A stretch of 8,569 bases of DNA, from positions 1-8,569 of the forward strand of contig JAJRUU010000037.1 in NCBI GenBank assembly GCA_024277605.1. Direction: 5' to 3'. Both the position numbers and the translations under genes were made by a program. The DNA is from a bacterium. Lineage in GTDB: Bacteria > SZUA-182 > SZUA-191 > JAJRXT01. Positions within the stretch are counted from its first letter, which is position 1; each line of letters opens with the position of its first letter. The notes beneath the pieces are model-generated. The model worked only from the letters and a program-made list of their open reading frames with translations, made no database searches and was not told the origin of the DNA. This document shows positions 1 to 5,907 of the stretch, piece by piece.

Positions 1-36
1 AAAAAACAAGCCCGCCGCAAGATGCAGCAGGCCTAA
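1..36 (+). CDS. Possible 3' end of a truncated plus-strand gene
   Basis: Frame 1 of the plus strand reads KKQARRKMQQA and then stops at TAA (34-36). The short basic, alanine/glutamine-rich tail looks like an ordinary protein C-terminus, and the region after it is AT-rich and non-coding. If real, this gene converges on the minus-strand operon. Eleven codons are too few to identify a family, and no function is proposed. Confidence 0.3.
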   Translation, partial: KKQARRKMQQA

Positions 37-190
37 TCGAATCAGAGTCTTGTTTTGGTCATCTTGAAAAATTATCTTTTTGTCCAATTTCTGCCTTACG
101 CTCAAAATTTAATCCTCTTAAATAATCAACTATAGCCTGGGGTTAAATTTTTCGCATGGCCGCATGTGGTTGCCTTGATGTTGAACGAAA

Positions 191-214
191 ATTATAAAAG
201 GGGTCATTGACCCC
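191..214 (-). terminator. Likely rho-independent terminator of the operon
   Basis: Read on the minus strand, a GGGGTCA/TGACCCC dyad (200-206 with 208-214) is followed directly by TTTTATAATTTT. The dyad spans 15 nt, so a physical hairpin would close with about five GC-rich pairs and a short loop. It lies about 40 nt beyond the stop codon of the ubiE-like gene, the last gene of the operon, which is where a terminator is expected. Confidence 0.55.
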
Positions 215-248
215 AAGGGAGCACGTCCCCGGGGACTTTTCCCCTTTT
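196..248. repeat. G/C-run inverted-repeat element downstream of the operon
   Basis: The arms AAAAGGGG (196-203) and CCCCTTTT (241-248) are a perfect 8-bp inverted repeat. They enclose a 12-bp palindrome, GTCCCCGGGGAC (225-236), and the 200-214 dyad. The GGGG run is shared between alternative pairings, so several structures compete. The density of nested symmetry suggests a small dispersed intergenic repeat that may also supply the terminator. Whether copies exist elsewhere cannot be seen in this window. Confidence 0.45.
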
Positions 249-251
249 GCA

Positions 252-1025
252 TTATGCTGCTGACTTTTCCCCGATATGCAGCGCCATGGCTCCCTCTGCC
301 AGGTTTACATAATGCACATTCTTAAAACCAGCTTGCTGCATTTTGGCCTGCAACTCTTCTTGCTTAGGGAAGGTGGCCAGCGAATGCGGCAGGTAGCTGT
401 ACGCCTCATACTGGCTGGCAACCAATTTGCCTATCAGGGGCACGACATAGAAGAAGAAGAAGTAATATAGCTGTGAATATATGGGAATTACCGGACGGCC
501 CAGATCCAGGCAGGCGAATTTTCCGCCCGGCTTAAGCACCCGGCATACTTCCCGTAATCCCTGATCGATATCAGCCAGATTCCTGATACCGCAGCCTACG
601 GTAACAAAGTCAAATTGTGCTGTTTTATAGGGCAAAGAGAGCGCATTTGCCTGCTGTAGAGAAATCGGCGCCTCATTCGCCCTGCGGTTTAGCTTTGGCT
701 TACCGTATTTCAACATACCGGCGCTAAAATCAAAGCCGATCACCCGGCCTTTAGGGCCGGCTGCCCTGGCCGAGGCCAGTGCAAATTCAGCGGTTCCGGT
801 GCAGCCGTCAAGCACTGTTGCCCCAGAAAAAACCCCCAGCCGGCGCACCGCATACTTTCGCCAATAACGATGCAAGCCGAAACTCATCAGGCTGTTCATC
901 AAATCATATGCATTGGCGATGGAATCAAACACCCCCACCACATATTTTTCCTTCTCCCTCTCCTGAGATGGCTGATTTATTCTTTCCACCGTCTGCCTGA
1001 CCGGGTTGTTAGTTTTTGGTATCAT
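252..1025 (-). CDS. ubiE: UbiE/MenG-family quinone C-methyltransferase
   Basis: SAM-dependent class I methyltransferase of the UbiE/MenG (Ubie_methyltran) family, expected to C-methylate a decarboxylated polyprenyl-quinol ring. At 257 aa it has the family length. Visible signatures are the N-terminal block FDSIANAYDLMNSLMSFGLHR (33-53), SAM motif I LDGCTGTAEFAL (72-83), the acidic residue in GFDFSAGM (97-104), GIRNLADID (146-154), RVLKPGGKF (162-170), the aromatic segment YYFFFFYVVP (187-196) typical before the C-terminal lobe, and NLAEGAMALHIGEK (241-254). ATG 1025 is chosen because AAGG overlaps the stop of the preceding gene 13 nt upstream. It is the last gene of the operon and is followed by a likely terminator. 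Family assignment is firm. Which quinone it methylates (menaquinone, ubiquinone-type or other) is not settled by sequence. Motif I (GCTGTAEF) and GAMALH differ slightly from the commonest forms. Confidence 0.93.
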   Translation of the reverse strand: MIPKTNNPVRQTVERINQPSQEREKEKYVVGVFDSIANAYDLMNSLMSFGLHRYWRKYAVRRLGVFSGATVLDGCTGTAEFALASARAAGPKGRVIGFDFSAGMLKYGKPKLNRRANEAPISLQQANALSLPYKTAQFDFVTVGCGIRNLADIDQGLREVCRVLKPGGKFACLDLGRPVIPIYSQLYYFFFFYVVPLIGKLVASQYEAYSYLPHSLATFPKQEELQAKMQQAGFKNVHYVNLAEGAMALHIGEKSAA

Positions 1026-1038
1026 AGTATCTTATGCC

Positions 1039-2142
1039 TTAGTTAATGTTTTTTGTTTGGGACAATTGCAGCTTAAGCAATCGATCACAGCTGGATACCG
1101 CTTCTTTAGCCAGTGTGTTATCCGTTTTTACCGCTTTTTTAGCTACTTTGTGACAGTAGCCGCAGGTTTCACAGTCTGCCAGCTGACATTCCTGGTTAAT
1201 AAAGCGTAGCAGGAAGCCTGCCAACTGCCGATTGTCTACATAGAGTTCGATCTCCGGTATTTCGGCATATTTTTTTCTGTTATAAGCTCCGGTACCATGC
1301 GGCACACTCAGTAGTTCTGCAAAATTATCCGGGCTTTTGCGCTCGGCATAGGCTAAAATAGCCCTTTTTAGCCAGGGAGTGTTCTTGGTTCGCCCGGAGA
1401 GCTTAAATCTATCTAAGCCGATCTCCTCATAATAATGTAGATCCTCCGGCCTGATCCAGGGGGATTTGATAAGCTCCTCTGGATGAGCCAGGCGAGCCCG
1501 GGTACAGCACAGCGTGGGATAATCAAAACCCGGCTGAGTCCATTGGGAACTGGAAGCGTGGGCATTTATATTGGCGTGATAACGGCGATAGGGACAGCCC
1601 AGCAGGCAGGCATTATTTACAATAAGCTGTAGTTTGCAATCCAACTTTTGGCTGAAGTTTTTTAAGAACTTAAAATTACGGTTAAATAACTGCACCATAG
1701 TAATTTCACTGACTCCCAGCTGCTGATAAAATCTGGCCTGATCGACTGAGTCAATATGACACAACACCGAGGCCACAATTTTTAACTGCGGATAATGATG
1801 CTGTATAAGCTCCATCAGATACGGGATGGAAACCGTAACCGACTCTACCTCAAGTTTACTTAACCAATCCAAAAGCTCTCTAAAGGCAGCATAGTGCTGG
1901 GGGCTATACTCGGTATTTCCCAGACAAGCGGCATTCAGCACATAATTGAATCCATAACCCAGCCGATGAATTAGGCCAATATGCTCAGCAGCCGCTTTCC
2001 GGCTCACTTCCGGTACCGCCGCCGCCGGTCGCCCACCGCCGATAATATCCCATTTAAGGCGTCCATAGAAGCTGGAAATGGGCAGATCTTCAAGACCGAT
2101 AAGCAGTTGATCATCCCAGTTGGTGGGCACATTTAACAGCAT
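1039..2142 (-). CDS. U32-family Fe-S protein, third type, with extra C-terminal cysteine cluster
   Basis: A 367-aa protein related to the U32 'peptidase' superfamily, whose characterised quinone and RNA members act in hydroxylation. N-terminal half: YGRLKWDIIGGGRP (26-39) and NAACLGN (70-76). Centre: LQLIVNNACLLGCPYRRYHAN (171-191), giving C179-x3-C183 beside an RRYH motif, then CC at 212-213, plausible Fe-S ligands. Near the C-terminus C319, C324, C327 and C330 form C-x4-C-x2-C-x2-C, a second possible metal site followed by a lysine-rich helix. ATG 2142 is chosen because AAGGA lies 5 nt upstream. An in-frame ATG at 2184 would add 14 residues, but it lies inside an inserted MITE. It follows the UbiV-like gene, from which the MITE separates it, and precedes ubiE by 13 nt. 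By context it probably acts on the quinone ring. Substrate and reaction are unknown, and protease activity is unlikely. Confidence 0.8.
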   Translation of the reverse strand: MLLNVPTNWDDQLLIGLEDLPISSFYGRLKWDIIGGGRPAAAVPEVSRKAAAEHIGLIHRLGYGFNYVLNAACLGNTEYSPQHYAAFRELLDWLSKLEVESVTVSIPYLMELIQHHYPQLKIVASVLCHIDSVDQARFYQQLGVSEITMVQLFNRNFKFLKNFSQKLDCKLQLIVNNACLLGCPYRRYHANINAHASSSQWTQPGFDYPTLCCTRARLAHPEELIKSPWIRPEDLHYYEEIGLDRFKLSGRTKNTPWLKRAILAYAERKSPDNFAELLSVPHGTGAYNRKKYAEIPEIELYVDNRQLAGFLLRFINQECQLADCETCGYCHKVAKKAVKTDNTLAKEAVSSCDRLLKLQLSQTKNIN

Positions 2143-2147
2143 GGTTT

Positions 2148-2152
2148 TCCTT
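2148..2152 (-). promoter_or_regulatory. Ribosome binding site deciding the start of the third U32 gene
   Basis: AAGGA on the minus strand, 5 nt before ATG 2142, is a good Shine-Dalgarno site. It supports this start over the in-frame upstream ATG at 2184, which lies in the transposable element and has GGGA directly abutting it. Confidence 0.75.
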
Positions 2153-2154
2153 TT

Positions 2155-2160
2155 ATAAGT
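2155..2160. repeat. Target-site duplication, left copy
   Basis: ATAAGT lies directly outside the left terminal inverted repeat of the MITE. An identical ATAAGT at 2292-2297 lies directly outside the right one. A 6-bp exact duplication at the element borders indicates transposition. Confidence 0.75.
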
Positions 2161-2291
2161 GATGGTCTCGTAAAAAGTCGTCATTCCCGCGAAAGCGGGA
2201 ATCCATCCTGATTTTAAATCGGAAAATACTGGATTCCCGTTTACACGGGAATGACAATAATCTGTGTTTTCTGACTTTTTACGAGACCATC
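2161..2291. mobile_element. 131-bp MITE with 19-bp perfect terminal inverted repeats
   Basis: The termini GATGGTCTCGTAAAAAGTC (2161-2179) and its exact complement (2273-2291) are perfect 19-bp inverted repeats. Inside are two perfect 8-bp hairpins: ATTCCCGC-GAAA-GCGGGAAT (2183-2202) and ATTCCCGT-TTAC-ACGGGAAT (2233-2252). These two are also partly complementary to each other (GTCATTCCCG against CGGGAATGAC), so one long cruciform is possible. There is no transposase gene, so it would need to be mobilised in trans. It is flanked by the direct repeat ATAAGT and sits between the stop codon of the UbiV-like gene and the Shine-Dalgarno site of the next U32 gene. Excising it with one duplication copy restores a 17-nt junction (CTTATAAAAGGAAAACC) between stop and ATG, like the other tight junctions of the operon. 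Confidence 0.85.
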
Positions 2292-2297
2292 ATAAGT
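2292..2297. repeat. Target-site duplication, right copy
   Basis: ATAAGT is identical to 2155-2160. Its last base is also the final base of the UbiV-like gene's TAA stop (2299-2297), so the element inserted at the very edge of that gene without breaking its reading frame. Confidence 0.75.
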
Positions 2298-3052
2298 TAC
2301 TCATTTATCATAGCCAGACAATAATCTATTAATTCAGCTATCGATGAAGGTGGAATATCAGCCAGCTGAATTAACCCCCGCTCAATGCCCAGCGCCGTCA
2401 ACTCCTTGGCCCGACTCAAGTTATCTACCCCGGTAATATGCCACAGGGCAGAGCCGTACAAACCAAAGGCTTCATGCTTATGATCGAATTTAACAAACCG
2501 GGTACACGCCTGGGGGTTACAACCACCCTCCGCTGCCGCACACTTCCAACGGTGGCTGGCCATCACCGCTCCCCACAGCTGATATTCAAACACAGTATCA
2601 GCGGGCGAAGATTCAATAACCGCCGACAGCAACTCATCAGTGTCCAGCTTTAAGGGAAGCCCGATAATACTTACCCCCCGCTCCCGCAACAAGCTAACCA
2701 AATCACTATTATATATAGCCAAACCATCAGCGGCAAGCGTAATATCGGGCGGTGAAAGCTCCAGCCCTCCCCAATGGCTGACTACGATCTCGGTTTGAGG
2801 AATTTTTTTGATAATTTCAAAGCAATTATCCACGTAATCCCGGGCAACTGTGGTGGGAGAGATAAGCCATTGAAATTGAGGGATTTTACCCGCTGACACC
2901 ACCTTCTCCAGAGCGGTTTTCAGGCTATCTTGCGGCCAGAAATATTCAGCCAATCCCTTGCAATAGGGATACCCCAGGCGAATATAATCTACCGGCGTAT
3001 CCGCCAGTATCAGTACCTGTTCTAAATCATGGGCTACTGCGCCAAGTTTCAT
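2297..3052 (-). CDS. UbiV-like U32-family Fe-S protein
   Basis: A short U32-superfamily protein (251 aa from ATG 3052) resembling UbiV, the partner of UbiU in O2-independent ubiquinone hydroxylation. Like UbiV it starts MKLGAV and has a lone early cysteine in YIRLGYPYC (C31). Late in the barrel, after FEYQLWGAV, come C171, C178 and C183. E. coli UbiV (from memory) binds its [4Fe-4S] cluster with C39, C180, C193 and C197, so the layout of one early and three late cysteines is the same, but the late spacing is shortened (C-x6-C-x4-C). ATG 3052 is preferred because the protein then begins like UbiV. An in-frame GTG at 3067 would add five residues and has no clear Shine-Dalgarno site. It lies 21 nt after the UbiU-like gene, the order and pairing expected of a heterodimer. 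It is shorter than UbiV (about 290 aa), so identity as a true orthologue is uncertain. Confidence 0.75.
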   Translation of the reverse strand: MKLGAVAHDLEQVLILADTPVDYIRLGYPYCKGLAEYFWPQDSLKTALEKVVSAGKIPQFQWLISPTTVARDYVDNCFEIIKKIPQTEIVVSHWGGLELSPPDITLAADGLAIYNSDLVSLLRERGVSIIGLPLKLDTDELLSAVIESSPADTVFEYQLWGAVMASHRWKCAAAEGGCNPQACTRFVKFDHKHEAFGLYGSALWHITGVDNLSRAKELTALGIERGLIQLADIPPSSIAELIDYCLAMINE

Positions 3053-3073
3053 GCTTACTTCACTCACTATTTA

Positions 3074-3964
3074 TTATGCCCGCCTTAAATTAAAATCAAT
3101 CGGGAGCGGGCTCAAGTGACCCAACTCTTCGGTTACTGTATCATCAACGGCCTCATCCGCCAGGGCATTATCCAGCGCCTGTCGCCAGACAGCTATAGTT
3201 TTTTGCCAATCAGACACACTTTTAGTCGCTGGAATAACCTTGATACTGTGTACCCCACTCTGTAGAATCCGGGGTAATAAGGACAAGTCGGACTGGACCC
3301 TCATATCCCATAAGCGAGTAGCATCCGAACCGGTCTGATACTTGCTGCAGGCCACCGATAAACCCGGCTCAGCGGAACCCAGGCAGCAACCCCAGTCAGC
3401 TTCGTTTCCATAAGTATATAATGGTAACAAGCAATCCTGTCCCTCCCAGCAGGGGCAGATAAGACCATGTACAAACAGCTCAAGTTGCGGGGCAGACCGG
3501 CTGGCTAACTCCTTAACTTCACTTAAAGTATGCAGCCGCGAAATAATTACCCTATCGGCTCCCAAGCTATGCAGAAAATCTATATCCTGTCGGCAAATAG
3601 CTTTCGCTGAACTGGAGGCGATTATCAAAAACGGCGGTTTCGGCTTAAGCTCCCGTTTAATCCAATGGATGATCTCAGGACTCCCCACAACTACACCATC
3701 AGCTCCGGCTTCGTATATCCGCCGGGCTGCGTCATGGTAAGCGGCAAGTTGCGCCTGGGGTGGATGGCCGTTTATCACCGGATAGACTTTTTTGCCCGCC
3801 TTATGGGCCAGCTTAAGCAATTCCGGTAATTGGCATAATTCGAAAAAATCCCGGCCCCAGCGGATGCTTACCAGTCCGGTCAGCGGCACATAAATACTAT
3901 CCGCCGGACTCGTAGCTGCGGCGGTAAATATTTGTTTATTATTTGCAGCAGTAACTAATTCCAT
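3074..3964 (-). CDS. UbiU-like U32-family Fe-S protein
   Basis: A 296-aa U32-superfamily protein with the classic barrel opening: MELVTAANN at the N-terminus, SIYVPLTG (23-30), LAHKAGKKVYPVIN (52-65), YEAGADGVVVGSPEII (84-99), IASSSAKAI (115-123), LGADRVIISRLHTLSEVKEL (134-153) and LELFVHGLIC (161-170). The last block corresponds to the FVHGALC block of UbiU. Cysteines at 170, 172, 178, 193, 194 and 206 can supply a [4Fe-4S] site. E. coli UbiU uses C169, C176, C193 and C232 (from memory), so the first three match well and the fourth would be nearer here. ATG 3964 is chosen because MELVT is the normal U32 start. It lies 2 nt after the stop of the oxidoreductase gene, implying translational coupling. 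A longer frame back to 4021 would overlap that gene by 55 nt with no conserved residues. The inferred role is O2-independent ring hydroxylation together with the next gene. Confidence 0.82.
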   Translation of the reverse strand: MELVTAANNKQIFTAAATSPADSIYVPLTGLVSIRWGRDFFELCQLPELLKLAHKAGKKVYPVINGHPPQAQLAAYHDAARRIYEAGADGVVVGSPEIIHWIKRELKPKPPFLIIASSSAKAICRQDIDFLHSLGADRVIISRLHTLSEVKELASRSAPQLELFVHGLICPCWEGQDCLLPLYTYGNEADWGCCLGSAEPGLSVACSKYQTGSDATRLWDMRVQSDLSLLPRILQSGVHSIKVIPATKSVSDWQKTIAVWRQALDNALADEAVDDTVTEELGHLSPLPIDFNLRRA

Positions 3965-3966
3965 AA

Positions 3967-4977
3967 TCAAAAGCTTAGTGTTTTTCCAAAAGTGGAGGAC
4001 TCGTAAGCTAAAAGGGCACATCTTAAAGTATATTGCGCCTCTTTTAATTGCTCCGGGTCAAAACATCCTTTTTGAAGGTGCTCGATAAATTTTTGTAGTA
4101 GCGCTTCATGCCAAGCGGCATGGGCCGAATCAGCCGACATTCCGGCTTTGAAATTTATATACCGTGATTCTGAATCTGTCTGCAACTCTACTGCATCCTC
4201 AGCAATAATTATCTGCCCCAACTCACCCCTAATCGTCTGTTCGGTGCGGCGATGCGCTTCATTCCAGCTCAAATCAAACTGGGAGACTCCATTTTCATGC
4301 TCTATGGTGATAGCGGCGGTATCCTCCACCCCTTTATACCGCTCATTCTGAGTTTCCAGTCTGGCGCATACGCTTATAGGCAACCCCAACAGCTGCATCG
4401 CCAGATAGAATTGATGACTGCCGTGATCAAGCACAATCCCGCCCCCGCTCTCCTGTCGCATGGTACGCCATTTTGGCTGCCAGTGCGGATTACCAGGATT
4501 GGGCTGCGACCGCTTTATGTTAACCTCAAAACGCCTGGGCTTGCCGATTTTATCCTGATCGATCAACCGCCACACAGTCTGCCACTGGGGGGAATAGCGG
4601 TACTGATGACATGGCATAAATACTATATCGGCATGCTTTAAGTCGCCAGCGATCAGCTCCATTTCGGCTTGATCGGTGGCCACCGGTTTTTCACACAGCA
4701 CATGAATTTTGCGGCTGGCCGCCTCCAGGATTATCGGGGCATGATACGCCGGGGGGGTACAAATATCCACAAAGTCCAGTTCATGTTGGGCGAATAAGTC
4801 TCGAACGTCATAATAGGTAACCGCTTCTGGAAAGTACGTTTTAAAGCGTTCATGATTCGGGGTGCAGACATCCACCCCGGCTACGATCTCAAGTTTATCA
4901 TAATTCTTAAGATAAGCCGGGACATGCCCGCAAAGCGCAATATTACCTAACCCGATAATAGCCCCCCGGTATCTCAT
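3967..4977 (-). CDS. Gfo/Idh/MocA-family NAD(P)-dependent oxidoreductase
   Basis: A 336-aa dehydrogenase of the Gfo/Idh/MocA family, which oxidises or reduces hydroxyl/keto groups on sugars, cyclitols and related compounds. The Rossmann fold opens with AIIGLGNIA (6-14), a G-x-G-x-x-A dinucleotide motif. DICTPPAYHA (71-80) and the family hallmark CEKPVA (95-100, with K97 the expected catalytic lysine) follow. The C-terminal domain carries GGGIVLDHGSHQFYLAMQLLG (178-198), where D184 and H188 are the usual active-site positions. It begins 4 nt after the TIM-barrel gene, with AGGGTGA (4982-4988) overlapping that gene's stop as ribosome binding site, so the two are tightly coupled. Such pairs are common in sugar and inositol metabolism, but here they sit inside a quinone gene set. 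The substrate cannot be read from the sequence. A cyclic polyol or shikimate-like compound is an inference from context. Confidence 0.88.
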   Translation of the reverse strand: MRYRGAIIGLGNIALCGHVPAYLKNYDKLEIVAGVDVCTPNHERFKTYFPEAVTYYDVRDLFAQHELDFVDICTPPAYHAPIILEAASRKIHVLCEKPVATDQAEMELIAGDLKHADIVFMPCHQYRYSPQWQTVWRLIDQDKIGKPRRFEVNIKRSQPNPGNPHWQPKWRTMRQESGGGIVLDHGSHQFYLAMQLLGLPISVCARLETQNERYKGVEDTAAITIEHENGVSQFDLSWNEAHRRTEQTIRGELGQIIIAEDAVELQTDSESRYINFKAGMSADSAHAAWHEALLQKFIEHLQKGCFDPEQLKEAQYTLRCALLAYESSTFGKTLSF

Positions 4978-4981
4978 AGAG

Positions 4982-5791
4982 TCACCCTGTCCAAAGCTGG
5001 CGGTATTGCGCGATAAATTGATAGGCCAAACGGGCAGCCTGCGCCGGTCCCCGGATATGGCGGTTTAGCTCCATCGACAGCCAGCCGTCATACCCCAGTT
5101 CGCTTAATAAGTTGAAAACATTAACATAATCTATACTGCCCTCTCCCGGTATAAGATGCCGGTGGGGGAAAACGCCTTGCTGTACATCATCCACATGAAT
5201 ATGCATAAGATACGGCGCTAATTTATTGATATAGCCCAGGATACAATCCCCCACCCCATCGGCATGCGCCAGATCCAGCACCGCCCCAAACACTGCGGGA
5301 TCCAAGTCATCTTCCAGTAGCTGTTTAATCTGCGCCGGGGTGGAGAGCCATTTTTCAGGCTCCGGCTCAAGGCCCACCCGGATGCCCCTGGCCCGTGCCT
5401 CAGGTTCAATTTCTCGCATGGCCTGCACAAAGTATTCGCCTTGTGCTTCATAGCTGATATTGGTATACAACCCGCCGGATGCGGTATGCACCTGCGGCGC
5501 CCCGAAAAATTGCGCCATATCCAGCACCCGGATGAAGCGCTGGATCAGCTCCTCCCGTTTATTTATCTCCGGCGCCACAAAATCCAGATGAGCGCTGACC
5601 GCATAAACAATAAGCCCGTGAGCGGCTATATCAGCCTTAATTTTCCACCACCGCTCAACCGCATCAAACGGAGTGATATGCTCACCCTTAGCCCACAGCT
5701 CTATGCCTTCATAGCCATAAGCCGACAGCGTCTCAAGCGCATAAGAGAATGGATAATTGCGAAAAGCATTAGTAAAGAAACCGAGTTTCAT
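4982..5791 (-). CDS. AP-endonuclease-2/xylose-isomerase-like TIM-barrel protein
   Basis: A 269-aa metal-dependent TIM barrel of the AP_endonuc_2 superfamily, which includes sugar epimerases and isomerases, inosose dehydratases and 3-dehydroshikimate dehydratases. Seen in order: MKLGFFTNAF (strand 1), YEGIELWAKGEH (27-38), SAHLDF (66-71), GLEPEP (140-145), LDLAHAD (172-178), MHIHVDD (196-202), LIPGEGSIDY (213-222) and LSMELNRH (238-245). Probable divalent-metal ligands are E142 or E144, D173, H199 and E241, with H176 nearby, so the site appears complete. The start ATG 5791 has a weak GTGGA site about 6 nt upstream. It is separated from the prenyltransferase gene by 116 nt carrying a repeat remnant, and is tightly linked to the oxidoreductase downstream. 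It could be a sugar-phosphate isomerase of unrelated function, but its position within the quinone set favours a role in supplying or modifying the ring precursor. Confidence 0.85.
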   Translation of the reverse strand: MKLGFFTNAFRNYPFSYALETLSAYGYEGIELWAKGEHITPFDAVERWWKIKADIAAHGLIVYAVSAHLDFVAPEINKREELIQRFIRVLDMAQFFGAPQVHTASGGLYTNISYEAQGEYFVQAMREIEPEARARGIRVGLEPEPEKWLSTPAQIKQLLEDDLDPAVFGAVLDLAHADGVGDCILGYINKLAPYLMHIHVDDVQQGVFPHRHLIPGEGSIDYVNVFNLLSELGYDGWLSMELNRHIRGPAQAARLAYQFIAQYRQLWTG

Positions 5792-5803
5792 AGTATTCCA
5801 CTT

Positions 5804-5841
5804 CTGTCATTGCGAGAAACCTTAGTTCCGAAGCAATCTCT
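5804..5841. repeat. Dispersed intergenic repeat remnant (TCATTGCGAG...GAAGCAATCTC type)
   Basis: Between the prenyltransferase and TIM-barrel genes the plus strand reads CTGTCATTGCGAG, then 14 nt, then GAAGCAATCTC. ATTGC and GCAAT pair, with flanking GAG/CTC, giving an imperfect hairpin. I recognise this from memory as a very common intergenic repeat in several bacterial phyla. It accounts for much of the 116-nt gap (5792-5907), and I see no promoter or terminator of good quality in the rest. Confidence 0.5.
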
Positions 5842-5907
5842 TTCTACTTTGGATTACATCGGTTGACTTTGCCAGCCTCACAATTATAACCTGGCGGCCA
5901 ACCTACC

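Noticed and set aside
59..145. Short minus-strand frame reading QAIVDYLRGLNFERKAE and so on, 27 codons between two stops
   Set aside because: It looks protein-like and could be a gene remnant, but it has no start codon, no clear continuation in another frame and no recognisable family.
1039..3964. Protease function for the three U32 proteins
   Set aside because: The 'peptidase U32' label is historical. The cysteine clusters and the ubiA/ubiD/ubiE context fit the UbiU/UbiV hydroxylation type better.
3965..4021. N-terminal extension of the UbiU-like protein into the oxidoreductase gene
   Set aside because: It would overlap the upstream gene by 55 nt, while the normal U32 opening MELVT starts at 3964, coupled to the preceding stop.
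4252..4641. Plus-strand frame of 129 codons over the oxidoreductase gene
   Set aside because: It is antisense to the Gfo/Idh hallmark region and has no domain features.
5441..5866. Plus-strand frame of 141 codons over the TIM-barrel gene
   Set aside because: It is antisense to a well-supported gene and runs through the repeat remnant, with no recognisable motif.
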